A stretch of 33,920 bases of DNA from Akkermansiaceae bacterium (GCA_025457665.1 JALOTY010000042.1:1-33920), one strand, 5' to 3'. Shown: positions 1 to 8,301, numbered from the stretch's first letter. Notes: generated from the letters alone by a model not told the origin. Translations and numbers: made by a program.

Positions 1-649
1 CATCGGCGAAGGGCGTGATCCGGTCCTGCCGACCATGGAAAAGAATCATCGGCGGCGCATGACGACGCACCAACTTCATCGGACTGAGTTTCTTTGCCGT
101 CTTGAGATCCGGGAATCGGCAGAGGACCTGGGGCTTGGTGGGATCCAGCAGGGAGCTGAAAAGAACCAGGGCCGCAGGCGCGGGATGGGTTGCTGGCTCC
201 TGCTTCGAGGGCTTTTTCAAGGCCGCATTCAGGGCCAGGAAGGCCCCGCCGGAACTTCCTCCGAGGATGACGCGCGCGGGATCGATCCCGAGTCGATCTT
301 TCTGCGCCGCCGCCCAGCCGAGGAGCTCCTGGCAATCCTCCAGCGCCTCGACCGCCCCGGTTCTGTGGAGGGACTCCAGGCGGGTTTCGGCAACCATCGC
401 CACCGCGCCCCGCGAGGCGAAGTGCAGACAGTGAGGCACGAACTGAGTGGGCATCGAGGCATCCCAAAAGCCGCCATGGAAGAAAATGACCAGCGGACGT
501 GAGTCGGACTCCTTGAAATCCTCGGGAAGAAACACGTGGGCATGCAGGGGACCCTCGGAGCTTTCGCCATAGGCCATCGGCACGGCAGCCTTCATCATTT
601 CCTGTTGGCGCTTTTGACCGATGGGGGGGACGCGGGAAAACAAACTCAT
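1..649 (-). CDS. Alpha/beta hydrolase (HSL/esterase-like), 3' part beyond window
   Basis: This is an alpha/beta-hydrolase fold enzyme, probably a carboxylesterase acting on small esters; the substrate cannot be read from sequence. The frame starts at an ATG (MSLFSRVPPIGQ) and is open for about 216 codons to the window edge, so the C-terminus is missing. Visible motifs are an oxyanion-hole HGGFW near residue 56, a nucleophile elbow GGSSGG near residue 130, which resembles the GDSAGG elbow of the hormone-sensitive-lipase/esterase group, and HGRQDRITPF near residue 209, which carries the acid Asp. The catalytic His would lie outside the window. No signal peptide is visible, so it is likely cytoplasmic. 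It is divergent from the next gene, with 57 bp between the two starts. Family-level call is good; the precise substrate is unknown. Confidence 0.85.
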   Translation of the reverse strand, partial: MSLFSRVPPIGQKRQQEMMKAAVPMAYGESSEGPLHAHVFLPEDFKESDSRPLVIFFHGGFWDASMPTQFVPHCLHFASRGAVAMVAETRLESLHRTGAVEALEDCQELLGWAAAQKDRLGIDPARVILGGSSGGAFLALNAALKKPSKQEPATHPAPAALVLFSSLLDPTKPQVLCRFPDLKTAKKLSPMKLVRRHAPPMILFHGRQDRITPFAD

Positions 650-706
650 GGAGGCTCGGCAAAAGGAGTGTTGTCTCCCGGGCCTTCTTGTCCAACTGTT
701 TTCGCC

Positions 707-1594
707 ATGAGCTACCGTATTGCCGCGTTTTCCCTGCTCTTGGCCGTGATCCCAGTGGCTGCCCAGGAGGCTCCCGCAGCCCAGGCGGCGGTCTTCAAGG
801 CCACTTACGAGGGATGGAGAAAAGCCATCGTCGATCGCAACGCCCGTTCCTGGCAGGCTCTCACCGCCAGTCATCGCCAGATGGAGGTGCGCAATCGTTT
901 GCTTTCCGAAAAGCGGGCATTTCCCGCTGCTGTTTTCCAGCTCCCGGCGCCGCCGCCGACGCTCGATGGCCTGAAGCTGGTCCACCTGTCTCAAAAAGGC
1001 CCCACCGCCAAAACCTCGTGGTATGGACGCGTGGATTTCGGGATCGGCGGGGAACCCACGGAAAATCTGCTCGTCCTGTCCTTCGTGCAGGAGGCGGGTC
1101 GATGGAAATACGACAAGGCCGATTTCGTGAACCTCGGAGCCTTGCCGGAGGTCAGGAAAGAGCTTTCCAGCGGGAATTTCCGCTACGTTCAGGACACGCC
1201 CGAGTGCCAGGCCAGTGGCGTAGTGCCGCCGGTTCCTGCCGCAGTGCCGCCGGCCAAATACATCGCCAAGGTCTACGTGTTCAGCCCGGGACGGGAGGTG
1301 AATGTCCAGATCAACCAGATCAGCCGGCATCGATTCGCCAACGCCAAGGAGGCCGAAATCATCCTGGGCGGGGCACGCGATGGACAGAACCTCGTAACCT
1401 ACACCGTGAAACCCCTCGAAGGCGGGACCGGCAAGGAGGCCTTTGCCTTGAGAGTTTACCTGATGTCCCAAATCCCAGGCACGAAACCGATCATCGCTTT
1501 CGAGCGCGTCTTCAAGGAAGGCGAGGCCGTGAAAGGATTCGAATCCGGCAATTTCAATCTCGATCCCGCCACCGCCGCAAAGCTGGTCCGCTGA
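707..1594 (+). CDS. Secreted protein of unknown function
   Basis: I do not recognise this 295-residue protein. The start MSYRIAAF is chosen because it places a clean signal peptide (hydrophobic FSLLLAVIPVAA, likely cut after VAAQ) at the N-terminus; the open frame extends 57 codons further upstream but overlaps the divergent esterase and carries no signal peptide there. The mature protein should be periplasmic or exported. It has a helical first part (FKATYEGWRKAIVDRNARSW), a beta-rich middle with WYGRVDFGIGG and LLVLSFVQEAGRWKYD, a proline/alanine linker near residue 180 and a second beta-rich part with VYVFSPGREVNVQIN. The first half resembles in outline a SnoaL/NTF2-type 'exposure then response' layout, but this is a weak impression. 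Codon use matches the neighbours. Confidence 0.75.
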   Translation: MSYRIAAFSLLLAVIPVAAQEAPAAQAAVFKATYEGWRKAIVDRNARSWQALTASHRQMEVRNRLLSEKRAFPAAVFQLPAPPPTLDGLKLVHLSQKGPTAKTSWYGRVDFGIGGEPTENLLVLSFVQEAGRWKYDKADFVNLGALPEVRKELSSGNFRYVQDTPECQASGVVPPVPAAVPPAKYIAKVYVFSPGREVNVQINQISRHRFANAKEAEIILGGARDGQNLVTYTVKPLEGGTGKEAFALRVYLMSQIPGTKPIIAFERVFKEGEAVKGFESGNFNLDPATAAKLVR

Positions 1595-2843
1595 GATTCC
1601 GTCGGCCGAGGCTCGGGGCCCCCGAATCGGGCCCATCCAGCCTTGGTCGAAGACCCGAAGCTCGTTTTGAGCCGGGAACTATTACTTGTGACAATGTATG
1701 TAATCCGTGCCCAAGAAATGGAGCCCGGCCCACCTGTCCGGAGGACGTCCGCCCCCCTTCGAATCCCGGCTCATCGGCGGACCCAGACAAGGCCGACGAC
1801 ATCAACGAGAGGCCCGTAGCTCGATTTTCACCTCGGCCAAGCACAAGGCGCGAGCGAATTGAGGCCACCCAGGAGCGGTTCCACCGTTCGTCGTGGCCAG
1901 AAACCGCCCAATCACCCGAGGACCGATTTACAGAAGAAGCCCCGGAATCGACGCCCGAAAGGAAGATCACAGGTCGCCGATTCGTCCACGCCCGCGACGG
2001 CAAAAGCGGATGATGAGGAAGCCCCGGTAAAGCCGACGAAACATCCCGAAAATCCTCAACCGGCAAGCCGCGAACCCGCCCTCATCGTGCGAAATTCTTG
2101 CTTTTGGATTTTCCGTTCAATTGGCCCTATTAAATTTGTTATCAATGGTTTTTGGACGTTTTTCTACGACCTCCATTCCCTGGATCGAAGCTTAGGACTT
2201 CCCAACCCGGCACAGACCTTGGCTAGTCCCTCCGACTTTCAGCTTTCACTTGTGACAACGCAAATAATTCCCTCCCTGCCTGGGTTAGCCACCCCCAGCT
2301 CAGCCCTGCCTATTCAGTGCGAAAACGGTGATTGGATCACCCCCTGGATTGAAGGGGCGAATCCTGAAGAGACTCTGCAAGCCCCTTCCCGGTCCCGCCC
2401 ACCGTAATTCTCGATCTGGGGGCCCTGGAATCCTTGGGATAAGCCCAGGAGCCCCCCGCTCCTCAGAAAGTCGGAGTTCGGAGACACCGCGAGTGGGCCG
2501 TGAACGGATGCCCGAAGGGTCACAGGAATCGGCGTGCCTCAGGCTGCTCGCAACCTGGATCGGAAAGCTGTTCACGGCGGAGCCGCTACAGAAACCCCAT
2601 CAACCCGGAAGGCATTGAGGAGACCCCGCTCCGAACGGTCCCCGGTGGAGCCTCCGGTCTTCGATCCGGATCATCGGGCCGAGCCCCATTTTCCTGCTGC
2701 CCTAGCCTGTTGACCGAGAGCATCTCAGCATCCAAAACCTAATCGAAACAAACGATTGTTTGCTTAAAATCCAACAAGATTCCCAATTAAGCCATTTCTG
2801 TAAGTTTAGTCGTTAACCATTGCTAACCAATAATATGAAGGCC
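1595..2843. other. 1.25 kb stretch with no convincing gene
   Basis: Several frames stay open here by chance, on both strands, but none shows a recognisable domain, a convincing start or the C/G-ending codon preference of the neighbours. The stretch mixes GC-rich parts with AT-rich islands near 2090-2175 and 2735-2840. Two similar blocks starting ACTTGTGACAA lie at 1684-1706 and 2248-2271. A short palindrome CAAAC-GATT-GTTTG lies near 2750. No tRNA, RNase P, tmRNA or SRP RNA signature was seen. It may hold a decayed gene, a small RNA or only long flanking DNA of lexA. Confidence 0.5.
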
Positions 2844-2886
2844 CAAAAAATCCCGTTTCAAGCAATCATTTGCTTGAAGAATCGGG
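2844..2886 (-). terminator. Rho-independent terminator of lexA
   Basis: Read on the minus strand, the stem is CCCG-ATTC-TTCAAGCAA, loop ATGA, then TTGCTTGAA-A-CGGG, followed by ATTTTTTGGG. The inner 9 bp pair perfectly, with four more G-C pairs at the base after a small internal loop. It lies 28 bp past the lexA stop codon. Confidence 0.8.
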
Positions 2887-2913
2887 TGGTGGAAGCTCAG
2901 TGATTGGGAGAAA

Positions 2914-3528
2914 TCAGAACTGAGTTCGGAGCAGGCCAACGAGCACGCCCTGGATGACCAATTCGCGGGCGGGAATGAGGTCCGGGTAGTCGGGATTCTC
3001 GGCCCTCAGGAAGGGGCGGCGATTTTCGACCACGTAACGCTTCAGGGTCGTCTCCCCATCGATCAGGGCCGCCACGATGTCCCCGGGCCGAGGCTCGCGG
3101 AACTCCAGAATGACGGTGTCCCCGTGGCAGATGTGGGCATTGATCATGGATTCACCCGTCACCTTCAGAGCGAAGGTCCGTGCGGTGGGCCGGAGGCCGA
3201 GCGTGGCGATATCAATCGAGACGCAGCCCTGCTGTTCCGGCGGAGCGTCCTGAGCCATGCCGGCGGCGATGTTGCCGTAGATGGGAATGTCCACGACCTC
3301 CTCACGATCGAGGTGCTCGGGGAAAATCACCGCCCGGGCCTTGTTCGCCAGGCGGATGATGGCCCCTTTTTTCTCCAGAGCCCGCAAGTGACTCATGGCG
3401 GCGGTCTGGCTGGCGAAACCGAAGTAATGCTGGATTTCGCGGGTGGACGGCATCACGCCGTGGAGGCGCTGATACTCCTTGAGGTAAACGAGGATCTCCT
3501 CCTGGCGGCTCGTAAGGTAATCGGACAT
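2914..3528 (-). CDS. lexA: LexA repressor, SOS response
   Basis: LexA represses DNA-damage genes and cleaves itself when stimulated by RecA filaments. The protein is 204 residues, the usual length. The N-terminal winged helix-turn-helix covers about residues 1-70 (LTSRQEEILVYLKEY, STREIQHYFGF). The S24-type protease domain follows, with the cleavage pair Ala89-Gly90 (NIAAGMA), catalytic Ser127 (TGESMINAHICHGD) and Lys163 (TTLKRYV). The start MSDYLT is preferred over an upstream in-frame ATG 50 codons earlier, because the longer form would swallow the operator and overlap the divergent gene. No Shine-Dalgarno is visible. The operator lies 6-28 bp before the start codon, so LexA very likely represses its own gene. 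It is transcribed alone and has its own terminator. Confidence 0.97.
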   Translation of the reverse strand: MSDYLTSRQEEILVYLKEYQRLHGVMPSTREIQHYFGFASQTAAMSHLRALEKKGAIIRLANKARAVIFPEHLDREEVVDIPIYGNIAAGMAQDAPPEQQGCVSIDIATLGLRPTARTFALKVTGESMINAHICHGDTVILEFREPRPGDIVAALIDGETTLKRYVVENRRPFLRAENPDYPDLIPARELVIQGVLVGLLRTQF

Positions 3529-3533
3529 GACTA

Positions 3534-3556
3534 TTCGAACAGTGTTCGAAGGAACA
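3534..3556 (-). promoter_or_regulatory. LexA operator, three alternating half-sites
   Basis: Positions 3543-3556 read TGTTC-GAAG-GAACA, a perfect match to the TGTTC-N4-GAACA box established experimentally for Verrucomicrobium spinosum recA. It overlaps a second perfect palindrome at 3534-3550, TTCGAAC-AGT-GTTCGAA, whose core CGAAC-N3-GTTCG resembles the Firmicutes/Actinobacteria SOS box with one base less in the spacer. The three half-sites therefore alternate as GAACA, TGTTC, GAACA. Confidence 0.9.
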
Positions 3557-3676
3557 AAAGCAGGCTCTTCGCGGGAGGACAAGCGGGAAATTGCTGGGAA
3601 TCGACCCAATTTTCGTGGGGCGGGATTCCGCCCTTCAAAGCGCTTTCCGAATCCGGAAATCCGACTATCCTCCGGC

Positions 3677-5098
3677 ATGCTCCGCTCTTGCCTCGCCTCG
3701 ATCCTGCTCCTGGCTCCTCTTGCCCTGCCGGCTGCGGCCGGGGAAAAGATCGTGACGATCGGCGATTCCCTGACCTTCGCCTACGAAGCGGAGTTCGGGC
3801 CGCCGTTTTCGGACAATTACGGCACCACTTCAAAAAACTGGATCGAGATCCTCAGTGGAAACAACCCGGGAACGGGACTCCGAAAGGATTATTTCGATCA
3901 GGGAGTGCGGGATACGTATTCGGTTAACTTGATCTTCACGACTGTCCAGTTCCTCTTCCGTCACGAATTCAACTGGTCCATCCCCGGAGCCACCGCCAAT
4001 CAACTGCGGAACTTCGTCGAGGGCGCGGCGACTTTTTCCGAAATCCTCGCCGAGGATCCCACCTTCAGCAGCCTGCTTTCCTCCACCGGGCTGACGGACG
4101 ATGACTTCGATGTCACCGACCTCGAGCAGCAGATCACCAGCGAGGCCGCGCGTTTTGTTTATTTCGTGGGCGGGAACGACGTGCGGAGCGTCTATCAGCA
4201 GGTCTATCTCGGAACCAGCGATGGCCAGGCTTTCATGGATGCCTACATGGCGGATGCCACTGCCACGATCGACAAGATCCAAACCTGGAACCCGGATTTG
4301 CCCGGGGTCATCGTCGCCGTGCCCCACATCGGCATCACTCCCGATGTCCGCTTGGGCTACCCTTTCAATGCGGTTTCGACCGGTCGGGTCACCACGATGC
4401 TCTCGCAGCTCAATGGCCGCCTGCGGGCGCTGGCCGATTCCCGGGGCCTCGGATTCGCCGACATCTTCACCCCCACCCTCCGCCTCCTCAACCCCGCCGT
4501 GCCCCTCACGATCCACGGGATGACCTTCACCAACGCCGGAGCGGATCCCGCCAACAACAACTTCGTCTGGCTCGCCGGGGACGTGAGCGACAATTTCCAT
4601 CCCCACACCAATGCCCACGCGGTGGTGGCCAACATCATCATCGAGGCTTTCAACGAGCGCTACCAAACGAGCATCCCCGCCCTGACCGCGACCGAGATCC
4701 TCAAGAATCTGCTGGGGCGGACCGACGCCGCGATTGACATGACATTCGCCACCTGGATGACGGGCTACGGCCTCACCGGCCAGCCGGAAACCAGCGATGC
4801 GGATCGGGACGGGATTCCTGCCGGGGTCGAATTCGGCCTGGGGCTGGATCCGGGATACGATGACTCCCATCTGATCCGGACCCGCTTGACTCCCGGGGGC
4901 TTGGAAATGAACTACACCCTCCGGCTGCCGACCACCACGCGGGTGAGCATCGATGCCCAAATCTCCGGCGGCCTCTCCGGTTTCACCAACATCCTCCCCC
5001 GCCCTACCCGCAACGCCACTACCGAAAGGGCCCATGCGGTGCTGCCGGTTTCGGGAAATCGCGGGTTCATCCGGTTGAAGTCGACCGTGGCCCCCTGA
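3677..5098 (+). CDS. Secreted SGNH/GDSL hydrolase with C-terminal calcium-loop module
   Basis: This 473-residue exported esterase-like enzyme probably hydrolyses ester bonds in a polysaccharide or lipid; the substrate is unknown. The start MLRSCLAS begins a signal peptide (LASILLLAPLALPAAAG). Block I is TIGDSLTF with catalytic Ser31; block III is FVGGNDV near residue 165, with the oxyanion Asn; block V is DNFHPHTNAH near residue 305, giving the Asp-x-x-His pair. The block II Gly is less clear. After the catalytic domain, SDADRDGIPAGVEFGLGLDP near residue 372 is a calcium-binding TSP3-like loop, followed by a beta-rich C-terminal domain common in secreted verrucomicrobial proteins (family knowledge). 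The gene is divergent from lexA, its start about 120 bp from the LexA box, too far to assume SOS control. A palindrome TTTCCG-AATC-CGGAAA lies 18-33 bp before the start. Confidence 0.88.
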   Translation: MLRSCLASILLLAPLALPAAAGEKIVTIGDSLTFAYEAEFGPPFSDNYGTTSKNWIEILSGNNPGTGLRKDYFDQGVRDTYSVNLIFTTVQFLFRHEFNWSIPGATANQLRNFVEGAATFSEILAEDPTFSSLLSSTGLTDDDFDVTDLEQQITSEAARFVYFVGGNDVRSVYQQVYLGTSDGQAFMDAYMADATATIDKIQTWNPDLPGVIVAVPHIGITPDVRLGYPFNAVSTGRVTTMLSQLNGRLRALADSRGLGFADIFTPTLRLLNPAVPLTIHGMTFTNAGADPANNNFVWLAGDVSDNFHPHTNAHAVVANIIIEAFNERYQTSIPALTATEILKNLLGRTDAAIDMTFATWMTGYGLTGQPETSDADRDGIPAGVEFGLGLDPGYDDSHLIRTRLTPGGLEMNYTLRLPTTTRVSIDAQISGGLSGFTNILPRPTRNATTERAHAVLPVSGNRGFIRLKSTVAP

Positions 5099-5273
5099 TT
5101 CGTGGATTCTCCCGAAAGGCGGGAATTCCGCTGAATGAATCCCCACGCAGCACGTCCATAGAGGCGTGCATTCCGCTCTGGCCCACTGCTCTGTTTCCGG
5201 CGTCGGGATAGGTCGTTTTCCCTCATTTTCACTCGACCGGAGTGCACCCATCGACCTGAGGTCCTAATTTTGA

Positions 5274-5305
5274 ATCACTTGTGATTTATTTAAGATTTCC
5301 TGACT
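5274..5305 (+). promoter_or_regulatory. AT-rich promoter-like element before the LysM gene
   Basis: The sequence CACTTGTGATTTATTTAAGA is followed by TTTCCTGAC about 45-70 bp ahead of the start codon, in a local AT-rich dip. CTTGTGA and TATTTAAGA both recur on the minus strand before the small ORF at 28368-28694. It is likely a promoter region; the exact -35/-10 hexamers are not assigned. Confidence 0.4.
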
Positions 5306-5347
5306 TTTTTATTGAAGCCCCCTAAAATTTTTGAAAACCTCCCAACC

Positions 5348-6283
5348 ATGATCAAGACCTTGCCCCAACTGCTGATCGCATCCTGCCTGCTGACTTCGGC
5401 GGATCTCGGGGCTCAGGAGACGCCGGAAGAGCTTCGTCAGCGCTGTGAGGAGCAGGAGCGTCAGATCCGTCGGCTGGAGCTGGAAAACTCCCGTTTGAAA
5501 GAGTTGGTCAACGATCGCACCCAGCCTCCTCCTTCCCCACGGCTTACCCCTGAGACGGAGGACACTCCGGCCGAACCTGCCACTCCTGCGGTGGCTCCAT
5601 CGACCCCCGCGCCCGCTCCGGCAGCGACCCACACGGTGAAAGCAGGCGAAACCCTTTCCCAGATTGCCCGTCGTTATCGCACCACCGCCGCGGCCCTCGT
5701 GCAGCTCAACGGTCTCAGCAATGCCGGACTGATCCGTCCCGGCCAAACCTTGAAACTTCCCCATCAGGCAGGCTCCACCACGGTGGTTCGCGAGAACACC
5801 GCGCCCGCCACCACGACGAAGTCTCACCAGGTCAAGGCTGGCGAAACCTTCTACAGCATTGCCCGGCAGCATGGCGTGAGTGTCGATGACCTGACCCGTC
5901 TGAATCCCGGTGTGAATCCCCGGACATTGCGCGTCGGGCAGCGACTGAAGGTCGAGGCTGCCGCACCGGCCACCGTGCAAACCCCGGAGGAAAGCTCACG
6001 GGTGACCCCCGCCCCCGCCCCGGCGGCGACGGTCAGCACGAGCGGCGGATCCACCCGGGCAACCGCACCGGCACCCGAGGCCAGCACTTCCAGCCGTCCG
6101 GTGATCCAACATCCCGTCGTCCGCTCCATCCGTATCACGGAGCGCATCACTTTTGAAAAATTCGCCGCCCAATATGGCACCACCACGGCGAAACTGAACG
6201 CTCTCAATGGTCTGAATATCGACCCGAAACAGACCCTTGCGGAAGGATCGGAACTTTACGTTTCCGCTCAGCCTCAGGAGTAA
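5348..6283 (+). CDS. Exported LysM-repeat protein with coiled coil
   Basis: LysM repeats bind N-acetylglucosamine polymers, so this 311-residue protein probably sits on peptidoglycan in the periplasm. The start MIKTLPQLLIASCLL is chosen over a TTG 12 codons upstream because it begins the signal peptide. A charged coiled coil follows (residues about 27-62, EELRQRCEEQERQIRRLELE), then a Pro/Ala/Thr linker. LysM 1 is at about 95-138 (HTVKAGETLSQIARRY), LysM 2 at about 159-203 (HQVKAGETFYSIARQHGV), and a degenerate third copy near the C-terminus (about 257-305, ITFEKFAAQYGTTTAKL). There is no catalytic domain, so it is a binding or scaffolding protein rather than a hydrolase. It stands alone, with a promoter-like AT-rich region before it and a strong terminator after it. 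Confidence 0.88.
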   Translation: MIKTLPQLLIASCLLTSADLGAQETPEELRQRCEEQERQIRRLELENSRLKELVNDRTQPPPSPRLTPETEDTPAEPATPAVAPSTPAPAPAATHTVKAGETLSQIARRYRTTAAALVQLNGLSNAGLIRPGQTLKLPHQAGSTTVVRENTAPATTTKSHQVKAGETFYSIARQHGVSVDDLTRLNPGVNPRTLRVGQRLKVEAAAPATVQTPEESSRVTPAPAPAATVSTSGGSTRATAPAPEASTSSRPVIQHPVVRSIRITERITFEKFAAQYGTTTAKLNALNGLNIDPKQTLAEGSELYVSAQPQE

Positions 6284-6327
6284 AGGCTCCGATCTTTCCC
6301 AGAGACGGCCCGTCAGCTGGGCATGGC

Positions 6328-6364
6328 ATCCGCCCGGGAGCTCCCCCTCCCGGGCGGATTTTTT
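6328..6364 (+). terminator. Strong rho-independent terminator of the LysM gene
   Basis: A perfect 13-bp stem ATCCGCCCGGGAG / CTCCCGGGCGGAT with a 6-base loop CTCCCC is followed directly by a T run. It begins 44 bp after the LysM stop codon. Confidence 0.93.
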
Positions 6365-6408
6365 ATGTCCACTCGGGTCGCGGGAATTTTGAGCCTAGAA
6401 GAGGGAAG

Positions 6409-6541
6409 TGGAACCACGGATTTCACGGATATGCACGGATAATCAATGAGTTGTAGGGCTTGGCGGGCTCACCTGGTGGATGAGGGTCCTATGCCTCATA
6501 AGCATCTTTGAGCCCGTGCCTTCTGCTGTCCGTGGTTTCCA
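6409..6541. repeat. Intergenic repeat with nested inverted repeats
   Basis: The ends are inverted: TGGAACCACGGA (6409-6420) and TCCGTGGTTTCCA (6529-6541). Inside lie a second pair, GGGCTCA (6465-6471) with TGAGCCC (6509-6515), and a third, ATGAGG (6480-6485) with CCTCAT (6494-6499) around an 8-base loop. The left arm repeats CACGGAT three times (6415, 6424, 6434). It sits between the LysM terminator and the 3' end of the convergent acyltransferase gene. The left arm resembles short [11 protein letters not shown] intergenic repeats that I recall from genomes of this superphylum. No coding frame is present. Confidence 0.65.
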
Positions 6542-6572
6542 TTTCTGAATTCAGGTTTCGTCCCTCGGCCGC

Positions 6573-7772
6573 TTAGCAACTGTGGCGAAGCAGATCATTG
6601 AGCCGCTTCTCCAGCATTTCCGTGAGCGGCGCGGCACCGCCTTTGGGCGGAAGGACGCCATCGGCAAGAAGAGCAGTCACGGAAATCGGCTCATCGGCAA
6701 TGACACGAACATCCCGCGGGCACGGATAGGTGGGAAAGCCGAAGAGGTCTTCCTCCAGCTTCATGAGAGTTTCCGCCCGCCGATCCAAGGTCGGATCGGA
6801 AAGCAGGTAGTCACCGATGTAGCTGTGCGCCTGCAAGGCGGTGAAAACGGCATCGAGATCATCGAGCAGGGCATGCCTTTCCTCGATTCCCGGCGGGTTC
6901 TCCGCGTCCAACAAGCGCCGCCGGATGCGGTATCTCAGGGCGCGCACCCGTTCGGGCGGTGTGCTCGCGCGGGGTTCTTTGCCATGGCGCTGTTCGACCA
7001 GGCCGAGGAGATTTTCACAGAGCTGTCCGAGACGATCTTGCAAATCCCCACTGCCGGCTTGTCCAAGGAACTCGGTTTCCTTCAGGGCGAGGACCCCGGC
7101 TCCGAGGCGGATGATGCGGTCATCGATCGGCATGGTCGGACGTGGCGTCCAGCCGATGCGGTCCTCCAGGCGTGACAGCCGGTCCCGGAAGGTTTTTTCC
7201 ACCGTCGGATCATGGCGGAAACGGATGCCCACCGGCACCAACCAGGCCTGGCGACCTTCCTTGAGTCGGCCGGCGGCTTTGAGCAGGATGGAGGCGACTC
7301 CTTCCATCAAGGGGTCCAGTCTTTCGTGGTGATGATAGATTTCCCCTTCGGGGTAAATCACCAGCGGCACCGACTGTTCGAGGAGGCTGATGGCGGTTTT
7401 GATCGCCGAGAGGTCCGGGCCATCGCGATCGATCGAAAACACGCCGACGGATTGCAGTGCCCAGGCGGCGAGTCGCGAGTCCTCGAAGATCTCCCGGGCA
7501 GCCATGAAATGGAGTGGCAGGCCGTGGCGGCCGCCCATTTCGATCATCACATGCGGATCGGAGTGATCGGCATGGTTCGGAGCAAGCAGCACCGCGTCGC
7601 CCGCAAGTCGCCGCTCCGCGACTTTCCCGAAACCTTCGCTGCGAATCTCCCTCAGAGCGTATTTCCTTTCCAGAAACGCCTTCCGATTTGCCCAAAGGGC
7701 CAGTGGCCGGAACCAGCGACGAGACTGGGGCGGGTGGAATGTGTAGGGCAGGTCGTTGCGCAGTCGCCTCAT
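6573..7772 (-). CDS. PlsC-type 1-acyl-glycerol-3-phosphate acyltransferase-like protein
   Basis: The enzyme transfers an acyl group, most likely to a lysophospholipid or related glycerolipid at the inner face of the membrane. The start MRRLRNDLPYTF gives 399 residues, longer than typical PlsC (about 240). The acyltransferase motifs lie in the first part: NHADHSDP with His67 and Asp72 (HX4D), VFSIDRDGPD near 111-120, and YPEGE at about 140-144 as the substrate-binding motif. The C-terminal 170 residues are helical (RVRALRYRIRRRLLDAE) and not assigned. The ORF could start 58 codons earlier, but that would overlap the upstream smpB and carries no family similarity. It is the last gene of a minus-strand run behind rpoZ and smpB; 70 bp separate it from smpB. 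Confidence 0.85.
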   Translation of the reverse strand: MRRLRNDLPYTFHPPQSRRWFRPLALWANRKAFLERKYALREIRSEGFGKVAERRLAGDAVLLAPNHADHSDPHVMIEMGGRHGLPLHFMAAREIFEDSRLAAWALQSVGVFSIDRDGPDLSAIKTAISLLEQSVPLVIYPEGEIYHHHERLDPLMEGVASILLKAAGRLKEGRQAWLVPVGIRFRHDPTVEKTFRDRLSRLEDRIGWTPRPTMPIDDRIIRLGAGVLALKETEFLGQAGSGDLQDRLGQLCENLLGLVEQRHGKEPRASTPPERVRALRYRIRRRLLDAENPPGIEERHALLDDLDAVFTALQAHSYIGDYLLSDPTLDRRAETLMKLEEDLFGFPTYPCPRDVRVIADEPISVTALLADGVLPPKGGAAPLTEMLEKRLNDLLRHSC

Positions 7773-7842
7773 CGCTCCCGATCTGAGGGAAGCGCTTCTT
7801 GTTTGCCAAGAACCAAGAGGGTTCCCCGACGGGCGCTGGCGA

Positions 7843-8301
7843 TTATTGTCGATTGAATCGGGCGACTTCCCGCTGGGCTTCGCGCATTTCGACCTTCTGT
7901 TTGAGGTCCTGGCGTTGGTCGCCGTGGGTCTTGCCCTTGCCGACACCGAGTTCGACCTTCACGCGGCCGTTTTTCCAATACATGCGGAGGCAAGGCAGGG
8001 TCGATCCCTTGACCTCCATCGCGTGCTCCAGCTTGCGGATCTCCTGTTTGTGAAGAAGGAGCCGCCGCGGTCGACGGCTTTCATGTTGAAACCATTTCCC
8101 CGCCGTTTCCCAGGGCTGGATGTGGCAGCCGTAGAGGAACATCTGGCCTTTCTCGACCCGTGCGAAGGCATCGGCGATATTGACTTTTCCGCCGCGCACG
8201 GACTTCACCTCCGTGCCCTTCAGCTCCATGCCCGCCTCGTAGGTTTCGAGGATGTGGTAGTCCCGCCGCGCCTTGCGGTTGCTGGCGATTTCCTGACTCA
8301 T
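7843..8301 (-). CDS. smpB: SsrA-binding protein SmpB
   Basis: SmpB binds transfer-messenger RNA and brings it to stalled ribosomes for trans-translation. The 152-residue length is normal. The sequence carries the family hallmarks: IASNRKARRDYHILETYEAGMEL at the N-terminus, the GTEVKSVRGGKVNIADAFARV block, the LYGCHIQPWE strand, and the basic C-terminal tail VGKGKTHGDQRQDLKQK that becomes helical in the ribosomal mRNA channel. The tmRNA gene itself is not in this window. It lies 47 bp behind rpoZ on the same strand, consistent with a small information-processing operon. Confidence 0.97.
   Translation of the reverse strand: MSQEIASNRKARRDYHILETYEAGMELKGTEVKSVRGGKVNIADAFARVEKGQMFLYGCHIQPWETAGKWFQHESRRPRRLLLHKQEIRKLEHAMEVKGSTLPCLRMYWKNGRVKVELGVGKGKTHGDQRQDLKQKVEMREAQREVARFNRQ

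Noticed and set aside
1755..1785. tRNA-like T-arm sequence CTTCGAATCCCGG
   Set aside because: The flanking bases do not make the 5-bp T stem, and no anticodon or acceptor stem can be drawn.
688..2013. Open frame of 441 codons on the plus strand through the unassigned region
   Set aside because: First two thirds are a frame-shifted copy of the secreted protein gene; the rest is Pro/Arg/Ser-rich without a domain.
3644..3659. Palindrome TTTCCG-AATC-CGGAAA ahead of the SGNH gene as a further site of the response regulator
   Set aside because: It shares CGGAAA with the repeats before the kinase but not their A-rich arm or 22-bp pairing.
5099..5135. Imperfect hairpin just after the SGNH hydrolase gene
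   Set aside because: GGATTCTCCCG / CGGGAATTCC pairs only partly and no T run follows, so it was not called as a terminator.
3830..5251. Open frame of 473 codons on the minus strand
   Set aside because: Antisense to the SGNH hydrolase with low-complexity Gly/Asp-rich composition and no motif.
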